From positions 1 to 64,000 of the forward strand of contig SVUJ01000004.1 in the NCBI GenBank assembly GCA_015063305.1: a stretch of DNA of 64,000 nucleotides. The letters are read 5' to 3'. Source of the stretch: Oscillospiraceae bacterium (GTDB taxonomy: Bacteria; Bacillota; Clostridia; Oscillospirales; CAG-272). Each line of letters opens with the position of its first letter. Within the stretch, counting starts at the first letter, position 1. Both the position numbers and the translations under genes were made by a program. Positions 17,781 to 26,407 of this stretch are shown here, piece after piece. Below the pieces are notes generated by a model. It saw only the letters and a program-made list of their open reading frames with translations, was not told the origin of the DNA and made no database searches.

Positions 17781-17912
17781 GGCTCCCTCCGGGAGGGAGC
17801 TGTCGCCGTAGGCGACTGAGGGAGAACGCGTCACAATAAAGTTAAGCAAAACTTAATATTACGCAGGCTCCTTCCACCGCTATGCGGTCCCCCTTCCTCC
17901 CGGAGGAAGGCT
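17781..17912. repeat. Family-A palindromic element, copy 3
   Basis: 132-bp element with the family-A layout: ggctccctcc/gggagggagc hairpin, gtcgccgtaggcgac hairpin, tgagggag, linker, ccgctatgcgg hairpin and ccttcctcccggaggaagg hairpin. It sits directly after the family-B element with the same tttttataa junction as at 39081-39089. Confidence 0.87.
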
Positions 17913-17934
17913 TATGTAGGGCATAATTTTGCTA

Positions 17935-18195
17935 CCGCGGTGGCGTTTGTTTGTGTTGCTTGTAAAACGGGTCGTCGAGGACGCCGCCCCCTACCAATTA
18001 TAGGGTAATGTTTGTCGTGCCGCGGTGGCGTTTGTTTGTGTTGTTTATAAAACGGGAGGAGCAAGCCCCTCCCCTACCAAGTTTTTTTATGTATGTAAAT
18101 TTGTTGCGGTGAAATTTTCAAAAAACAATTTATATAAACGACACCTACTTCAGAGCAAGCCCCCGTCTGCGGTAGGGGAGGGGCTTGCTCCTCCC
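17935..18195. repeat. REP/BIME-like cluster: constant flank with different GTAG palindromes
   Basis: A 37-nt flank (17935-17971 and 18020-18056, two mismatches, 85-bp period) ends in aaaacggg and runs into a palindrome that closes with ctac (GTAG on the other strand). The first palindrome (17969-17994) is a gtcgtcgaggacg type. The second (18054-18077) is a gaggagcaagcccc type, whose exact inverted partner is at 18172-18195 followed by cgtttcataaac, the inverted flank. The first palindrome matches 24 of 26 positions of the copy inside the RAYT gene at 51839-51864. GTAG-headed hairpins are the hallmark of REP sequences recognised by RAYTs. Confidence 0.82.
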
Positions 18196-18253
18196 GTTTC
18201 ATAAACATTACAATTCAATTTCAAGGCAACAATAAAAACATTATCTTACATAA

Positions 18254-18282
18254 AAAAGGGCAGATTTTATATCCGCCCTTTG
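18254..18282 (-). terminator. Terminator of the DUF1538/P-II genes
   Basis: On the minus strand, aaagggcggat pairs with atctgcccttt, one mismatch, followed by a T-run. It lies 25 bp after the P-II gene stop. Confidence 0.72.
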
Positions 18283-18306
18283 ATCTTTGTTTTACAAATT
18301 ACTATA

Positions 18307-18999
18307 TTACTCGCTGTCCTTTTCTACCGTGTCGGCAAATCTGAAGCCTGCGGTGGTCGCTACGGGCAGGGAGAATACAAGCGCGTGCGCTTCGGTATTT
18401 ATTCCCGCGTTCTGCATTATCGCGCGCATTATGTCCTTCTTCTTGTTCGTGTCGGACACTATAAACACCATTTCCTTTTCCTCGGCAAGGGATATCCCAA
18501 AGAATTTCTCGGCAGCCTTCGCTCCCGTTCCTCTTGCTCTGATGGTCGTTCCGCCTCCCGCTCCCGCAGAACGCGCCGCATCCATTACCATATCGGTAAA
18601 TCCTTTTTCGTATATAGCCACTATAAGCTCATAATCTGAGGTCATATTTTCGCTCTCCTTTTCAATTTCAGTCTGTTCGCCTGTAAAATACTCAAGGGTG
18701 TGAACTCCGCCTATGCTCGAAAGCGGTACTGCCATGGCAACTCCTCTGTCGGGAAGGTCTATCTTCATCTGCGTGGTAAGCCCACGGGTGAGTGAGTTCA
18801 ATGAATTTCCGTCGGTTATCGTAAAGAGCATCGTCTTCTCGGTCCGTTCTATACCGAGAAGGTCAAGGGTCTTGGCGTGTACCGTACCGTTACAGTTTAT
18901 GGCGTATAACACCTCAACCCCTCTGTCGGTATAAAATTTTTCATATTCTTCACTGTCCGAACGTCGGATTATCGTTATAAGAAAATATATATTTTTCAT
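18307..18999 (-). CDS. Double-domain P-II-like signalling protein
   Basis: A 230-residue soluble protein with two GlnB/P-II-like ferredoxin folds in tandem. Domain 1 (~1-100) begins KNIYFLITIIRRSDSEEYEKF and ends VAMAVPLSSIGG. Domain 2 (~118-225) begins SDYELIVAIYEKGFTDMVMDAA and ends HALVFSLPVATTAGF. Both show the P-II pattern of a core strand, a G-rich T-loop region (AGAGGGTTIRARGTG in domain 2) and a C-terminal strand. It lies 12 bp downstream of a DUF1538 membrane protein in the same operon, with TGGAGG before the ATG, so it probably senses a nucleotide or ion to gate that transporter, as P-II proteins do for AmtB. Ligand and partner are inferred. Confidence 0.78.
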   Translation of the reverse strand: MKNIYFLITIIRRSDSEEYEKFYTDRGVEVLYAINCNGTVHAKTLDLLGIERTEKTMLFTITDGNSLNSLTRGLTTQMKIDLPDRGVAMAVPLSSIGGVHTLEYFTGEQTEIEKESENMTSDYELIVAIYEKGFTDMVMDAARSAGAGGGTTIRARGTGAKAAEKFFGISLAEEKEMVFIVSDTNKKKDIMRAIMQNAGINTEAHALVFSLPVATTAGFRFADTVEKDSE

Positions 19000-19011
19000 T
19001 ATGCGCCTCCA

Positions 19012-20580
19012 TTACAAATCGATAATGTCTTCATCGTCGAGGGAGATCTTTGCCGTCTCGGGGATATCAATAATAGTTTCTTCACTCTGAGCCGTAGCAG
19101 CTTCTGCCGAAACGCTTCTGTTATGCTTGATCTTATATATAAGACCGAGTATCTGAATGGTTATCAGGGGAGTCATAGCTACCATCGCCACAACTCCAAA
19201 GGCATCCTCAACGATATTGCCGCCAAGGGCGTCGCACGCGCCGACCGCAAAGGGGAGCAGGAAGGTCGCCGTCATAGGACCTGAGGCAACTCCGCCCGAG
19301 TCGAACGCTATAGAGGTGAATATATCGGGAACAAAGAATGTAAGTACAAGGGCTATCGCGTATCCGGGGATCAAAAACCACATTATAGATATTCCCGTGA
19401 GAACTCGTATCATAGCGAGCCCCACCGAAACGGCAACGCCGATAGAGAGTGACGTGCCGAGGAGCTTTCCGGGAATAGTCCCCGAAGTCGTTTCCTCGAC
19501 CTGCTTTGTAAGCACGTGAACCGCGGGCTCAGCCGACACGATAAAGTATCCTATTATCATTCCGAGGGGAATTATTAGAAAATCAAACTTTGACTCTCCC
19601 AAGGTCTGACCTATATAGTTACCTACAGACATAAATCCAACGTTTACGCCTGTGAGGAAGAGGACAAGACCGAGATATGTATAAACAAGACCTATAAGTA
19701 TTTTTATCAGGTTGTGCGTATTTATCCTTCCGCAGATAAACTGAAATACCAAGAAGAATACCGCCAAGGGGGCAACGGCTATAGCTACCTCTCCAAGATA
19801 GTGGGGAACAGATATAAGGAACATTCCTATTATGTCGCGCGAGGTGTCGACAAGCGGAAGCGAATAGTCGGTATACGCTTCGGCATCTACTCCGTAGACT
19901 AGAGAAAGTATCATAACGGCTATGATAGGGCCTATCGAGCAGAGGGCTACAAGACCGAAGCTGTCGTTCTCCGCAGAGTCGTCCGAACGTATTGCGGCAA
20001 CGCCCACGCCAAGCGCCATTATAAAGGGAACTGTCATAGGGCCTGTGGTAACTCCGCCCGAGTCGAACGCGAGCGAGAGGAAGTTTTCGGGAATCCATAT
20101 ACAAAGTATAAACAGTACCGTATAGAAGAACAAAAGCAGGTATTTGAGCTTTATTCTGAAGAGTATTCTGAGCATTGACACTACCAAGAAAAGTCCCACG
20201 CCAACGCCAACAGAAAGTATAAGTATAAAGTTGGGGATAGAGGATATCTGGTTGGCAAGAACCTGAAGGTCGGGCTCGGAGACCGTTATCAGTACTCCAA
20301 CGAAGAATGACACGAAGACTATGAGTGAGAGCTTGCGGGACTTTGTCATCTGAGTACCCACGTACTCTCCGATAGGTGTCATTGAGGTCTCAGCTCCCAT
20401 CGTAAACAGCGCCATTCCGAAGATTATCATCACCGCGCCGATTATAAACGCCAGAAGCATAGAGGCCGGAACGGGGATAAAGGTTGCCAACAAAAATAGC
20501 ACTATAAGTGTTACGGGAAGAACTGAGGACAGCGATTCCTTCAGCTTTTCCGAAAGCACCGTCTTATTTATTATATTCAA
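19012..20580 (-). CDS. DUF1538 family multi-pass membrane protein (putative cation antiporter)
   Basis: A 522-residue polytopic protein built from two homologous halves. Each half has a GAxxxxxGxALFTMGAE/LVLFLTGVNVGFM-type segment, an 'SEPxxxVL' motif (ITVSEPDLQVLA and VSAEPAVHVLT) and an FDSGGVxxGPMT motif followed by DSFGLVA or DAFGVVA. The family is DUF1538. From memory, a DUF1538 pair named UmpAB was reported as a Na+(Li+,K+)/H+ antiporter, so cation exchange is a working hypothesis. A TTG start is used, with gaggggg eight bases upstream. It is first in an operon with the double P-II protein. The acidic C-terminal tail is cytoplasmic by prediction. Confidence 0.82.
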   Translation of the reverse strand: MNIINKTVLSEKLKESLSSVLPVTLIVLFLLATFIPVPASMLLAFIIGAVMIIFGMALFTMGAETSMTPIGEYVGTQMTKSRKLSLIVFVSFFVGVLITVSEPDLQVLANQISSIPNFILILSVGVGVGLFLVVSMLRILFRIKLKYLLLFFYTVLFILCIWIPENFLSLAFDSGGVTTGPMTVPFIMALGVGVAAIRSDDSAENDSFGLVALCSIGPIIAVMILSLVYGVDAEAYTDYSLPLVDTSRDIIGMFLISVPHYLGEVAIAVAPLAVFFLVFQFICGRINTHNLIKILIGLVYTYLGLVLFLTGVNVGFMSVGNYIGQTLGESKFDFLIIPLGMIIGYFIVSAEPAVHVLTKQVEETTSGTIPGKLLGTSLSIGVAVSVGLAMIRVLTGISIMWFLIPGYAIALVLTFFVPDIFTSIAFDSGGVASGPMTATFLLPFAVGACDALGGNIVEDAFGVVAMVAMTPLITIQILGLIYKIKHNRSVSAEAATAQSEETIIDIPETAKISLDDEDIIDL

Positions 20581-20680
20581 AAGGACACCCCCTCACCATT
20601 TCAAGCTATACCGTTACATTATATCACAGAATCGCTATTTACGCAAGAGATATTCTAAACAACTAAAAGCATCTTGCTCA

Positions 20681-20710
20681 TTGACAATGATATTGTTGTT
20701 ATGATATAAT
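20681..20710 (+). promoter_or_regulatory. SigA-type promoter of the D-amino-acid aminotransferase gene
   Basis: TTGACA (20681-20686), an 18-bp spacer and TATAAT (20705-20710), leaving a ~90-nt leader. Confidence 0.78.
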
Positions 20711-20805
20711 TAACCAAGGTAAATAAATGTTGTGTGATATATCTATCAAGGTTTGCATAATATGTATGAGGAAGCAAACTGTATTCGGAAAGGAACTCTG
20801 TTTCT

Positions 20806-21654
20806 ATGAAAAATCTGGGTTACTATAACGGTAAATACGATCTTATAGAGAATATGATGGTACCTATGAACGACCGCGCCTGCTATTTTGGCGACGGTGT
20901 TTATGAGGTTGCATATACGAGAAATTATATTATATACGCTCTTGACGAGCATCTTGACCGCTTCTATGACAGCGCGGCGGCGCTTGGTATAGTCATTCCT
21001 CACGAAAGAGGGGAGCTTGAGGAGATACTTAAGGAGATGGTCGGAAAGCTCGACGATGACGAGCTGCTGCTCTATTGGCAGGTGTCGCGCGGAACAGAGA
21101 TGAGAAGCCACGCCCCCTCAAAAGGTCTTGTGGGCAACATCTGGATAACGATAAAGCCGATGAAGCTGAGAAATATATATATTCCTATGAAGCTCATAAC
21201 TATGGAAGACACCCGATTTTTACATTGTAATATGAAGACACTCAATCTTCTTCCCACCGTTCTTGCCTCAAAAGCTGCCGACGAGGCGGGGGTTGACGAG
21301 GCGGTGTTCCACAGAGGAGATATCGTTACCGAGTGCGCTCACTCCAACATAGCTATCATAAGAGAGGACGGTGCGGTGCAGACCGCCCCCGCCGACAATA
21401 TGATACTTGCGGGGGTTGCGCGCGCACACTTCCTTGCGGCGTGCAGAGATATGGGAATACCCACCGTTGAAAAGCACTTCACGGTCGACGAGATGATGGC
21501 GGCGCGGGAGATAATAGTTACCGCATCGGGTACGCTTTGCCGTCCCGCGTGTGAGATCGATGGTAGAGCCGTCGGCGGCAGAGCACAGGATACGCTTAAG
21601 GCTTTGCAGGATAGGCTGATGGGAGATTTTATCTCATTTACCGACAAAAAATAA
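20806..21654 (+). CDS. dat: Class IV aminotransferase, probable D-amino-acid aminotransferase
   Basis: A 282-residue fold-type IV PLP enzyme that would make D-alanine or D-glutamate, or act on branched-chain substrates. Features: YYNGKYDLIEN, DRACYFGDGVYEVAYTRNY, the catalytic lysine in LHCNMKTLNLLP, the PLP Glu in DIVTECAHSNIAII, and TASGTLCRPACEIDG. The FGDGVYE and LHCNIKTLN-like segments favour D-AAT over BCAT. D-amino acids feed peptidoglycan; ddl and murA also occur in this window. It is monocistronic, with a good promoter and a strong terminator. The weak ribosome-binding site (ggaaagg) lies farther upstream than usual. Confidence 0.82.
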   Translation: MKNLGYYNGKYDLIENMMVPMNDRACYFGDGVYEVAYTRNYIIYALDEHLDRFYDSAAALGIVIPHERGELEEILKEMVGKLDDDELLLYWQVSRGTEMRSHAPSKGLVGNIWITIKPMKLRNIYIPMKLITMEDTRFLHCNMKTLNLLPTVLASKAADEAGVDEAVFHRGDIVTECAHSNIAIIREDGAVQTAPADNMILAGVARAHFLAACRDMGIPTVEKHFTVDEMMAAREIIVTASGTLCRPACEIDGRAVGGRAQDTLKALQDRLMGDFISFTDKK

Positions 21655-21667
21655 TTTTGCATATAAA

Positions 21668-21705
21668 AGATCGACCGCACACACCTTGGTGTGTACGGTC
21701 GATCT
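21668..21705. terminator. Strong hairpin between convergent dat and abrB genes
   Basis: A ~17-bp near-perfect stem (aagatcgaccg...cggtcgatctt with inner acacacc/ggtgtgt) around a tt loop. It is placed to end both convergent transcripts. The T-run on the plus strand is weak, while A-rich sequence upstream serves the minus strand. Confidence 0.78.
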
Positions 21706-21719
21706 TATGTCAATAGGTC

Positions 21720-21965
21720 TCACATTTGCTGCTTAAGTTTCTCGATACAATCTGCACATACTCTTTTTCCGTTGAAATAGATGACGTTATCAGCATTTCC
21801 GCAGAAAATGCACGAGGGCTGATACTTCTGCAAAATGATCTGATCTGAATCGGTAAAGATCTCGATAGCGTCTTTTACTTTGATATCCATTACCTTACGG
21901 ATCTCAATGGGCAACACGATTCTTCCCAATTCGTCAACTTTACGAACGATACCTGTAGATTTCAT
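21720..21965 (-). CDS. AbrB/SpoVT-type transition-state regulator with C-terminal zinc ribbon
   Basis: An 81-residue DNA-binding protein. The N-terminal swapped-hairpin AbrB domain (MKSTGIVRKVDELGRIVLPIEIRK) is followed by VKDAIEIFTDSDQIILQKY. The C-terminal ~30 residues carry two CxxC pairs (CIFCGN and CADCIEK), a likely zinc ribbon. AbrB-type proteins repress stationary-phase and sporulation genes during growth, and this clostridial form with the cysteine tail is common in spore formers. It is monocistronic, with a strong aaaaaggagg ribosome-binding site. Confidence 0.9.
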   Translation of the reverse strand: MKSTGIVRKVDELGRIVLPIEIRKVMDIKVKDAIEIFTDSDQIILQKYQPSCIFCGNADNVIYFNGKRVCADCIEKLKQQM

Positions 21966-22241
21966 TTTTTCCTCCTTTTTTTATTTTATTTTTTGGGAAA
22001 TTTGCTGCTATATTAGGGTTTTGCTTTGAATTAAAACGAGAAGTGTCGTTTTAGGACAAATATATTATATTAAATCAAATTCGGTTTGTCAAGAGCTTTT
22101 TTGTAATTTTTTGGATTTTTTTCAAGTTAATAGTGATTATATGTTTTTTTATTTCATAAAGTTAATAAAGTATCGATATATGGTTTAAATGAAGTTTGGG
22201 AGGATAATAATACAAATATTGTACGGCGGTAGGAGGTTTAA

Positions 22242-22523
22242 ATGATAAGAGGAGTAAACCGACAGGTGATAGTTCTAAGACCCGATAGGGATAGCGCATT
22301 TGAAACGGTATATTTTATGTTAAAAAGCGAACAGCAGAAACCAAGCGCTGCCGAGAAGGATATACTTCGTGAGGCAAACAAGATAATATCGGAGAATTAT
22401 CCCGAAAAGAGGGGGCGCGGAGAGAAAAAGCGAAGATGCTTTTTGAGAGGGGGCATTACCTTTATGCTTGGTGTCCTGCTTGGCGTAGCGCTGAGCGGTG
22501 CGATATGGATAATGACAGTATAA
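22242..22523 (+). CDS. Small hypothetical protein with C-terminal membrane anchor
   Basis: A 93-residue protein of unrecognised family. It has a hydrophilic N-terminal part (RQVIVLRPDRDSAFETVYF), a charged Lys/Arg-rich stretch (KRGRGEKKRR) and one C-terminal transmembrane helix (ITFMLGVLLGVALSGAIWIM), so the basic segment would sit on the cytoplasmic side. The ribosome-binding site GTAGGAGG is strong. It lies upstream of rnj, which has its own promoter, so functional linkage is uncertain. Confidence 0.72.
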   Translation: MIRGVNRQVIVLRPDRDSAFETVYFMLKSEQQKPSAAEKDILREANKIISENYPEKRGRGEKKRRCFLRGGITFMLGVLLGVALSGAIWIMTV

Positions 22524-22535
22524 GGTGTATCCCTA

Positions 22536-22564
22536 TTGACAAATCACAATAAAAAGTTTATAAT
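22536..22564 (+). promoter_or_regulatory. SigA-type promoter of rnj
   Basis: TTGACA (22536-22541), a 17-bp spacer and TATAAT (22559-22564), both consensus. The ~105-nt leader before the start codon could carry RNase J autoregulation, but I see no specific motif. Confidence 0.85.
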
Positions 22565-22675
22565 ATAAGATAGTTTTGATTTTATTGGTCTTTGGAAGAA
22601 GTGCAGGGAGCGGGACTGTATTTCGGAAGAAGCCGTATTTTCGCGCGTATGTAAATATTTTAGATAGGAGAAATT

Positions 22676-24352
22676 ATGCCCAAAAAAGCAAAAGGAAAGC
22701 TTCGCGTTATTCCTCTGGGGGGTCTTAACGAGATAGGAAAAAACCTCACAGTTCTGGAATACGGCGATGATATAATAATAATAGACTGCGGTCTTGGTTT
22801 CCCCGACGAGGATATGCTGGGGGTGGATCTCGTTATTCCCGATATATCCTACCTTGAGGCAAACAGTGATAAGATAAGGGGAATCGTTTTAACGCACGGT
22901 CACGAGGACCATATTGGCGCTATACCTTATCTGCTTCGTCAGATAAATCCGCCTATATACGGAACAAGACTTACACTCGGAATAATAAGAAATAAGCTCG
23001 AGGAGCACGTGCTGCCGAGCGAGCCTCAGCTCATATGCGTCAGCTCGGGCGACGTAGTTAAGCTCGGCGCGCTCTCGGTAGAATTTATCCACGTCAATCA
23101 CTCTATTGCAGACGCTTGCTGTCTGGCTATTTCCACGCCGCTCGGCACAGTCGTTCATTCGGGCGACTTCAAGCTCGACGTTACCCCCATAGACGGAGAA
23201 ATGATGGATATCACCCGTCTTGGTGAGATAGGCAGAAAGGGAGTTCTGCTTCTGATGTGCGAATCCACCAATGCCGAACGCCCCGGATTTACTATGTCTG
23301 AGAGAAAGGTCGGAAAATCTCTTGAATCTATATTTACCGCTAACCCTAACAAGAGAATAGTTATCGCGACCTTCTCCTCTAATGTTCACAGAGTTCAGCA
23401 GATAATAAATACAAGCGTTGCTCACGGTAGAAAGGTAGCTGTGACAGGTCGCAGTATGCTCAATATAATCGGCGCGGCGGTCGAGCTTGGATATATGACC
23501 GTTCCCGAGGGAGTGCTGGTTGACCTCAACGAGCTCAAGCGCTTCAGACCCGAGGAGATAACGATAATCACCACGGGAAGTCAGGGAGAGCCTATGTCGG
23601 CACTTTACAGAATGGCTTTTGCCGAGCACGCACAGGTAACGCTTGGTGCTAATGACCTTGTTGTGCTTTCATCAAGCCCGATACCCGGTAACGAAAAGCT
23701 GGTGGGGAGAATAATAAACGAATTGACAAAGAACGGTGTCAGCGTCTTCCACGACGCTGTCGTTGAGATACACGTTTCGGGACACGCTTGTCAGGAGGAG
23801 ATAAAGCTTATGCAGGCGCTCCTGAAGCCCAAATATTATATGCCCGTTCACGGTGAGCACCGCCATCTGGCGGCTAACCGCGAGCTTGCTATGGATATGG
23901 GCATCGACAGCTCGCGAATATTTATCTCGGATATAGGCAAGGTGCTTGAGATAGACACCAAGGGCGCAAGATTTGCGGGTACTGTTCCCTCAGGTAAGGT
24001 GCTGGTCGACGGATACGGAGTTGGCGACGTTGGAAATATCGTTTTGCGCGACAGACGCCATCTGGCGCAGGACGGTCTTATCGTGGTCGTTGCTTCTGTA
24101 GATACAGACGCGAAGCTGCTTCTCTCGGGTCCCGATATCGTTTCTCGCGGATTTGTGTACGTGCGAGAGTCGGAGGAGCTTATGGAGGAGGCAAGGCAGA
24201 TAGCTACCGATGCTATCAACAGATGTCTTGACAGAAGGGCGGCTATTGACCGAATGGAGCTTAAAACAGCGGTGAAGGACGATCTTTCAAAGTATCTCTA
24301 TTCTAAAACTAAGAGAAAGCCGATGGTGCTTCCCGTTATAATGAACTTATAA
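22676..24352 (+). CDS. rnj: Ribonuclease J
   Basis: A 558-residue metallo-beta-lactamase/beta-CASP ribonuclease with 5'-3' exonuclease and endonuclease activity in mRNA decay and rRNA maturation. Features: RVIPLGGLNEIGKN, metal motif LTHGHEDHIGAIP, VHSGDFKLDVTP, the beta-CASP segment VIATFSSNVHRVQQII, TTGSQGEP, and PVHGEHRHLAANRELA. The C-terminal J domain ends in KRKPMVLPVIMNL. Length fits rnjA-type proteins. AGGAG lies upstream of the ATG. It is expressed from its own consensus promoter. Mini-III and PNPase of the same decay and processing machinery are also encoded in the window. Confidence 0.95.
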   Translation: MPKKAKGKLRVIPLGGLNEIGKNLTVLEYGDDIIIIDCGLGFPDEDMLGVDLVIPDISYLEANSDKIRGIVLTHGHEDHIGAIPYLLRQINPPIYGTRLTLGIIRNKLEEHVLPSEPQLICVSSGDVVKLGALSVEFIHVNHSIADACCLAISTPLGTVVHSGDFKLDVTPIDGEMMDITRLGEIGRKGVLLLMCESTNAERPGFTMSERKVGKSLESIFTANPNKRIVIATFSSNVHRVQQIINTSVAHGRKVAVTGRSMLNIIGAAVELGYMTVPEGVLVDLNELKRFRPEEITIITTGSQGEPMSALYRMAFAEHAQVTLGANDLVVLSSSPIPGNEKLVGRIINELTKNGVSVFHDAVVEIHVSGHACQEEIKLMQALLKPKYYMPVHGEHRHLAANRELAMDMGIDSSRIFISDIGKVLEIDTKGARFAGTVPSGKVLVDGYGVGDVGNIVLRDRRHLAQDGLIVVVASVDTDAKLLLSGPDIVSRGFVYVRESEELMEEARQIATDAINRCLDRRAAIDRMELKTAVKDDLSKYLYSKTKRKPMVLPVIMNL

Positions 24353-24478
24353 TCAATGAATATTTTTTATAATTTCTTGAAAATATTAATATTTTGTTCA
24401 ACAATGAGCCGAAGAAAGAAGTTATAATATAGTATATTCTCACTTTACAAATAAAACAAAGGATTAAAGGTGAACCCT

Positions 24479-26323
24479 ATGGGAAAATCTAACAGAGTAA
24501 GGGCAGAACGCGCCCAGGAAAACGTTGCAAAAACGGTTAAGTACAAGAATACTAAAAAAGGCGGAGGTATGTCTTTGTGGCTCAAGACCACTATCGCGGC
24601 TGTAATAGCTGCAGCGGTGCTTTTGGTCTGTGTGCTTGGTATCCTCTCTGCAAACGGAATTTTTGCGCGCAATACTTACCCCATCAAAACAGAGAATTAT
24701 AAGATATCCTCAACTATGTTGTCTTATCTGTATAAGACAGAGGTAAATGAATTTGCTACCCAATATAAGGACTATCTGCAATATTTCAGTATAGATACCA
24801 CAAGATCGCTTAAAAATCAGAAATACGGTGATGCCAACGCAAAGGGATATGCTCTTGAGACCTCTTTCCTTGGAACTTTTGAGGGAACTTGGTTCGATTA
24901 CTTTATGGATCCTACCGTGGAGAGCGCAAAGCAGATGCTTGTATTCTGCGAGGAAGCTAATGCGAGAGGAATGACTCTGAGCGATGACGAGCTTAAGACT
25001 ATCGATGAAGCTATACAGGGCATAAAGGATGCCGCTAAGGAGCAGAACCTTTCTGTTGGCTCATATATTTCAAGCGCGTACGGTGCGGGAGTAAGACTTA
25101 AGGACATCCAGAAGATGGCTGAGCTTGAGGCTCTGGCAAGCAAGTGCGCAAATGCGATCAGCAAGGAAACTAACGACGCTATAACCGCTGACGATATCAA
25201 TGCCAAATACGACGCGGCTAAGATAGATTACGACGTTGTGGATTATTCTTATTATGCGGTTTCTGTTTCCTACGATTCTGTTGCGACCGAGGTTCTCGGA
25301 AGCGATTATACAGAGGCTGAGCTTAAGGAAAAGGCTGACGAGGTCCTTGCTAAGTATAAGGAAAAGATACTTGATGCAAAGGCTATCGCAACCGAGCTCA
25401 AGGAGAAGACCTCTGTGGCTGAATTTAACAAGGCGCTCTATACTTACCTTGCAAACAAGTATTATGACACCGAGTATGCAAAGATGTCTACAGACGTGAC
25501 CAAGCCCGATGATACCGTTGCGGCTGCTATCAAGACGGCTGTAGTTGACGCACTGGTTGCAGATATCATAGCAGACAAGGAAGCGACCGCTACCGCTTAC
25601 ACCAAGGACGGTGACAAATACGTTGTAGCTTCTCAGGAGCTTGCTGAAAAGCTGGCGCTTGAGATAGATAAGATCAAGCAGGCCGCATACAAATCTCTCT
25701 TGGCTGACAAGGTAACCTATCTTGTTGAAAAGAAGAGCTACGTTAAGGATGACGAGTTCTCCAAGTGGGCGTTTGAGAGCGGAAGAAAGGCTGACGACGT
25801 TAAGTTCAAGATAGACGGCGACGGAGCTGACACCGACGATATAACCAAGAAAACAGGAAGCTTCGCTGTTGAGGTATACATTATAAGCAAGGCTCAGTAT
25901 AAGAACACCGATATCACAAAGGACGTTGCGTATATGCTCTTTGCGACCGAATCCGAGGCAAAGGCTGCGATAGAGGCATTTGCTGCGGGAACTATATCCA
26001 AGGAAGCTTTTGAGGCGATAGCAGAGGAGAAGAATCCTACCGCTCACACCACTATTGAGGATTACGTTATCGGAACGTTTGCTATCGAGTCCTTTGATTC
26101 GTGGCTCGAGGCGGCGGCTGTAGGCGAGTATACCACAGCTCCTATCACTCTTGACGACGGAACTTATCTTGTTGCATACTACGTTGCCGAGGGCGCAGAG
26201 ACCTGGAACGTGAAGGTAAGAAGTACTATTCTCAACGAGAGATATACCGCGCAGGTCACAGCTCTTACAGAGAAGCATACCGTTACAGTTAACGAAAAGG
26301 CTGTAGACAATATCAACGGCTGA
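24479..26323 (+). CDS. Membrane-anchored SurA/PrsA-like foldase (putative)
   Basis: A 614-residue protein with a basic cytoplasmic N-terminus, one transmembrane segment (TTIAAVIAAAVLLVCVLGIL, ~residues 35-55) and a large extracytoplasmic, Lys/Glu/Ala-rich helical region. The start of that region (NYKISSTMLSYLYKTEVNEF) resembles SurA-N chaperone domains. The C-terminal ~120 residues (VAYMLFATESEAKAAIEAF, FEAIAEEKNP, YTTAPITLDDGTYLVAYYV) resemble a diverged parvulin domain. It may assist folding of secreted proteins, but isomerase activity is unproven. The ATG with AAAGG eight bases upstream was chosen over an in-frame GTG. Confidence 0.62.
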   Translation: MGKSNRVRAERAQENVAKTVKYKNTKKGGGMSLWLKTTIAAVIAAAVLLVCVLGILSANGIFARNTYPIKTENYKISSTMLSYLYKTEVNEFATQYKDYLQYFSIDTTRSLKNQKYGDANAKGYALETSFLGTFEGTWFDYFMDPTVESAKQMLVFCEEANARGMTLSDDELKTIDEAIQGIKDAAKEQNLSVGSYISSAYGAGVRLKDIQKMAELEALASKCANAISKETNDAITADDINAKYDAAKIDYDVVDYSYYAVSVSYDSVATEVLGSDYTEAELKEKADEVLAKYKEKILDAKAIATELKEKTSVAEFNKALYTYLANKYYDTEYAKMSTDVTKPDDTVAAAIKTAVVDALVADIIADKEATATAYTKDGDKYVVASQELAEKLALEIDKIKQAAYKSLLADKVTYLVEKKSYVKDDEFSKWAFESGRKADDVKFKIDGDGADTDDITKKTGSFAVEVYIISKAQYKNTDITKDVAYMLFATESEAKAAIEAFAAGTISKEAFEAIAEEKNPTAHTTIEDYVIGTFAIESFDSWLEAAAVGEYTTAPITLDDGTYLVAYYVAEGAETWNVKVRSTILNERYTAQVTALTEKHTVTVNEKAVDNING

Positions 26324-26341
26324 TATTTTGACAAATAGAAT

Positions 26342-26372
26342 ACAAATGGCATGGAGCATTCCGTGCCATTTG
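26342..26372 (+). terminator. Hairpin after the foldase-like gene
   Basis: acaaatggca pairs with tgccatttgt around a 10-nt loop, followed by tgactttt. The T-run is weak, so read-through to the zinc-ribbon gene is possible. Confidence 0.55.
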
Positions 26373-26407
26373 TTGACTTTTAAAACTGATTATTTGGAAG
26401 GATTATT

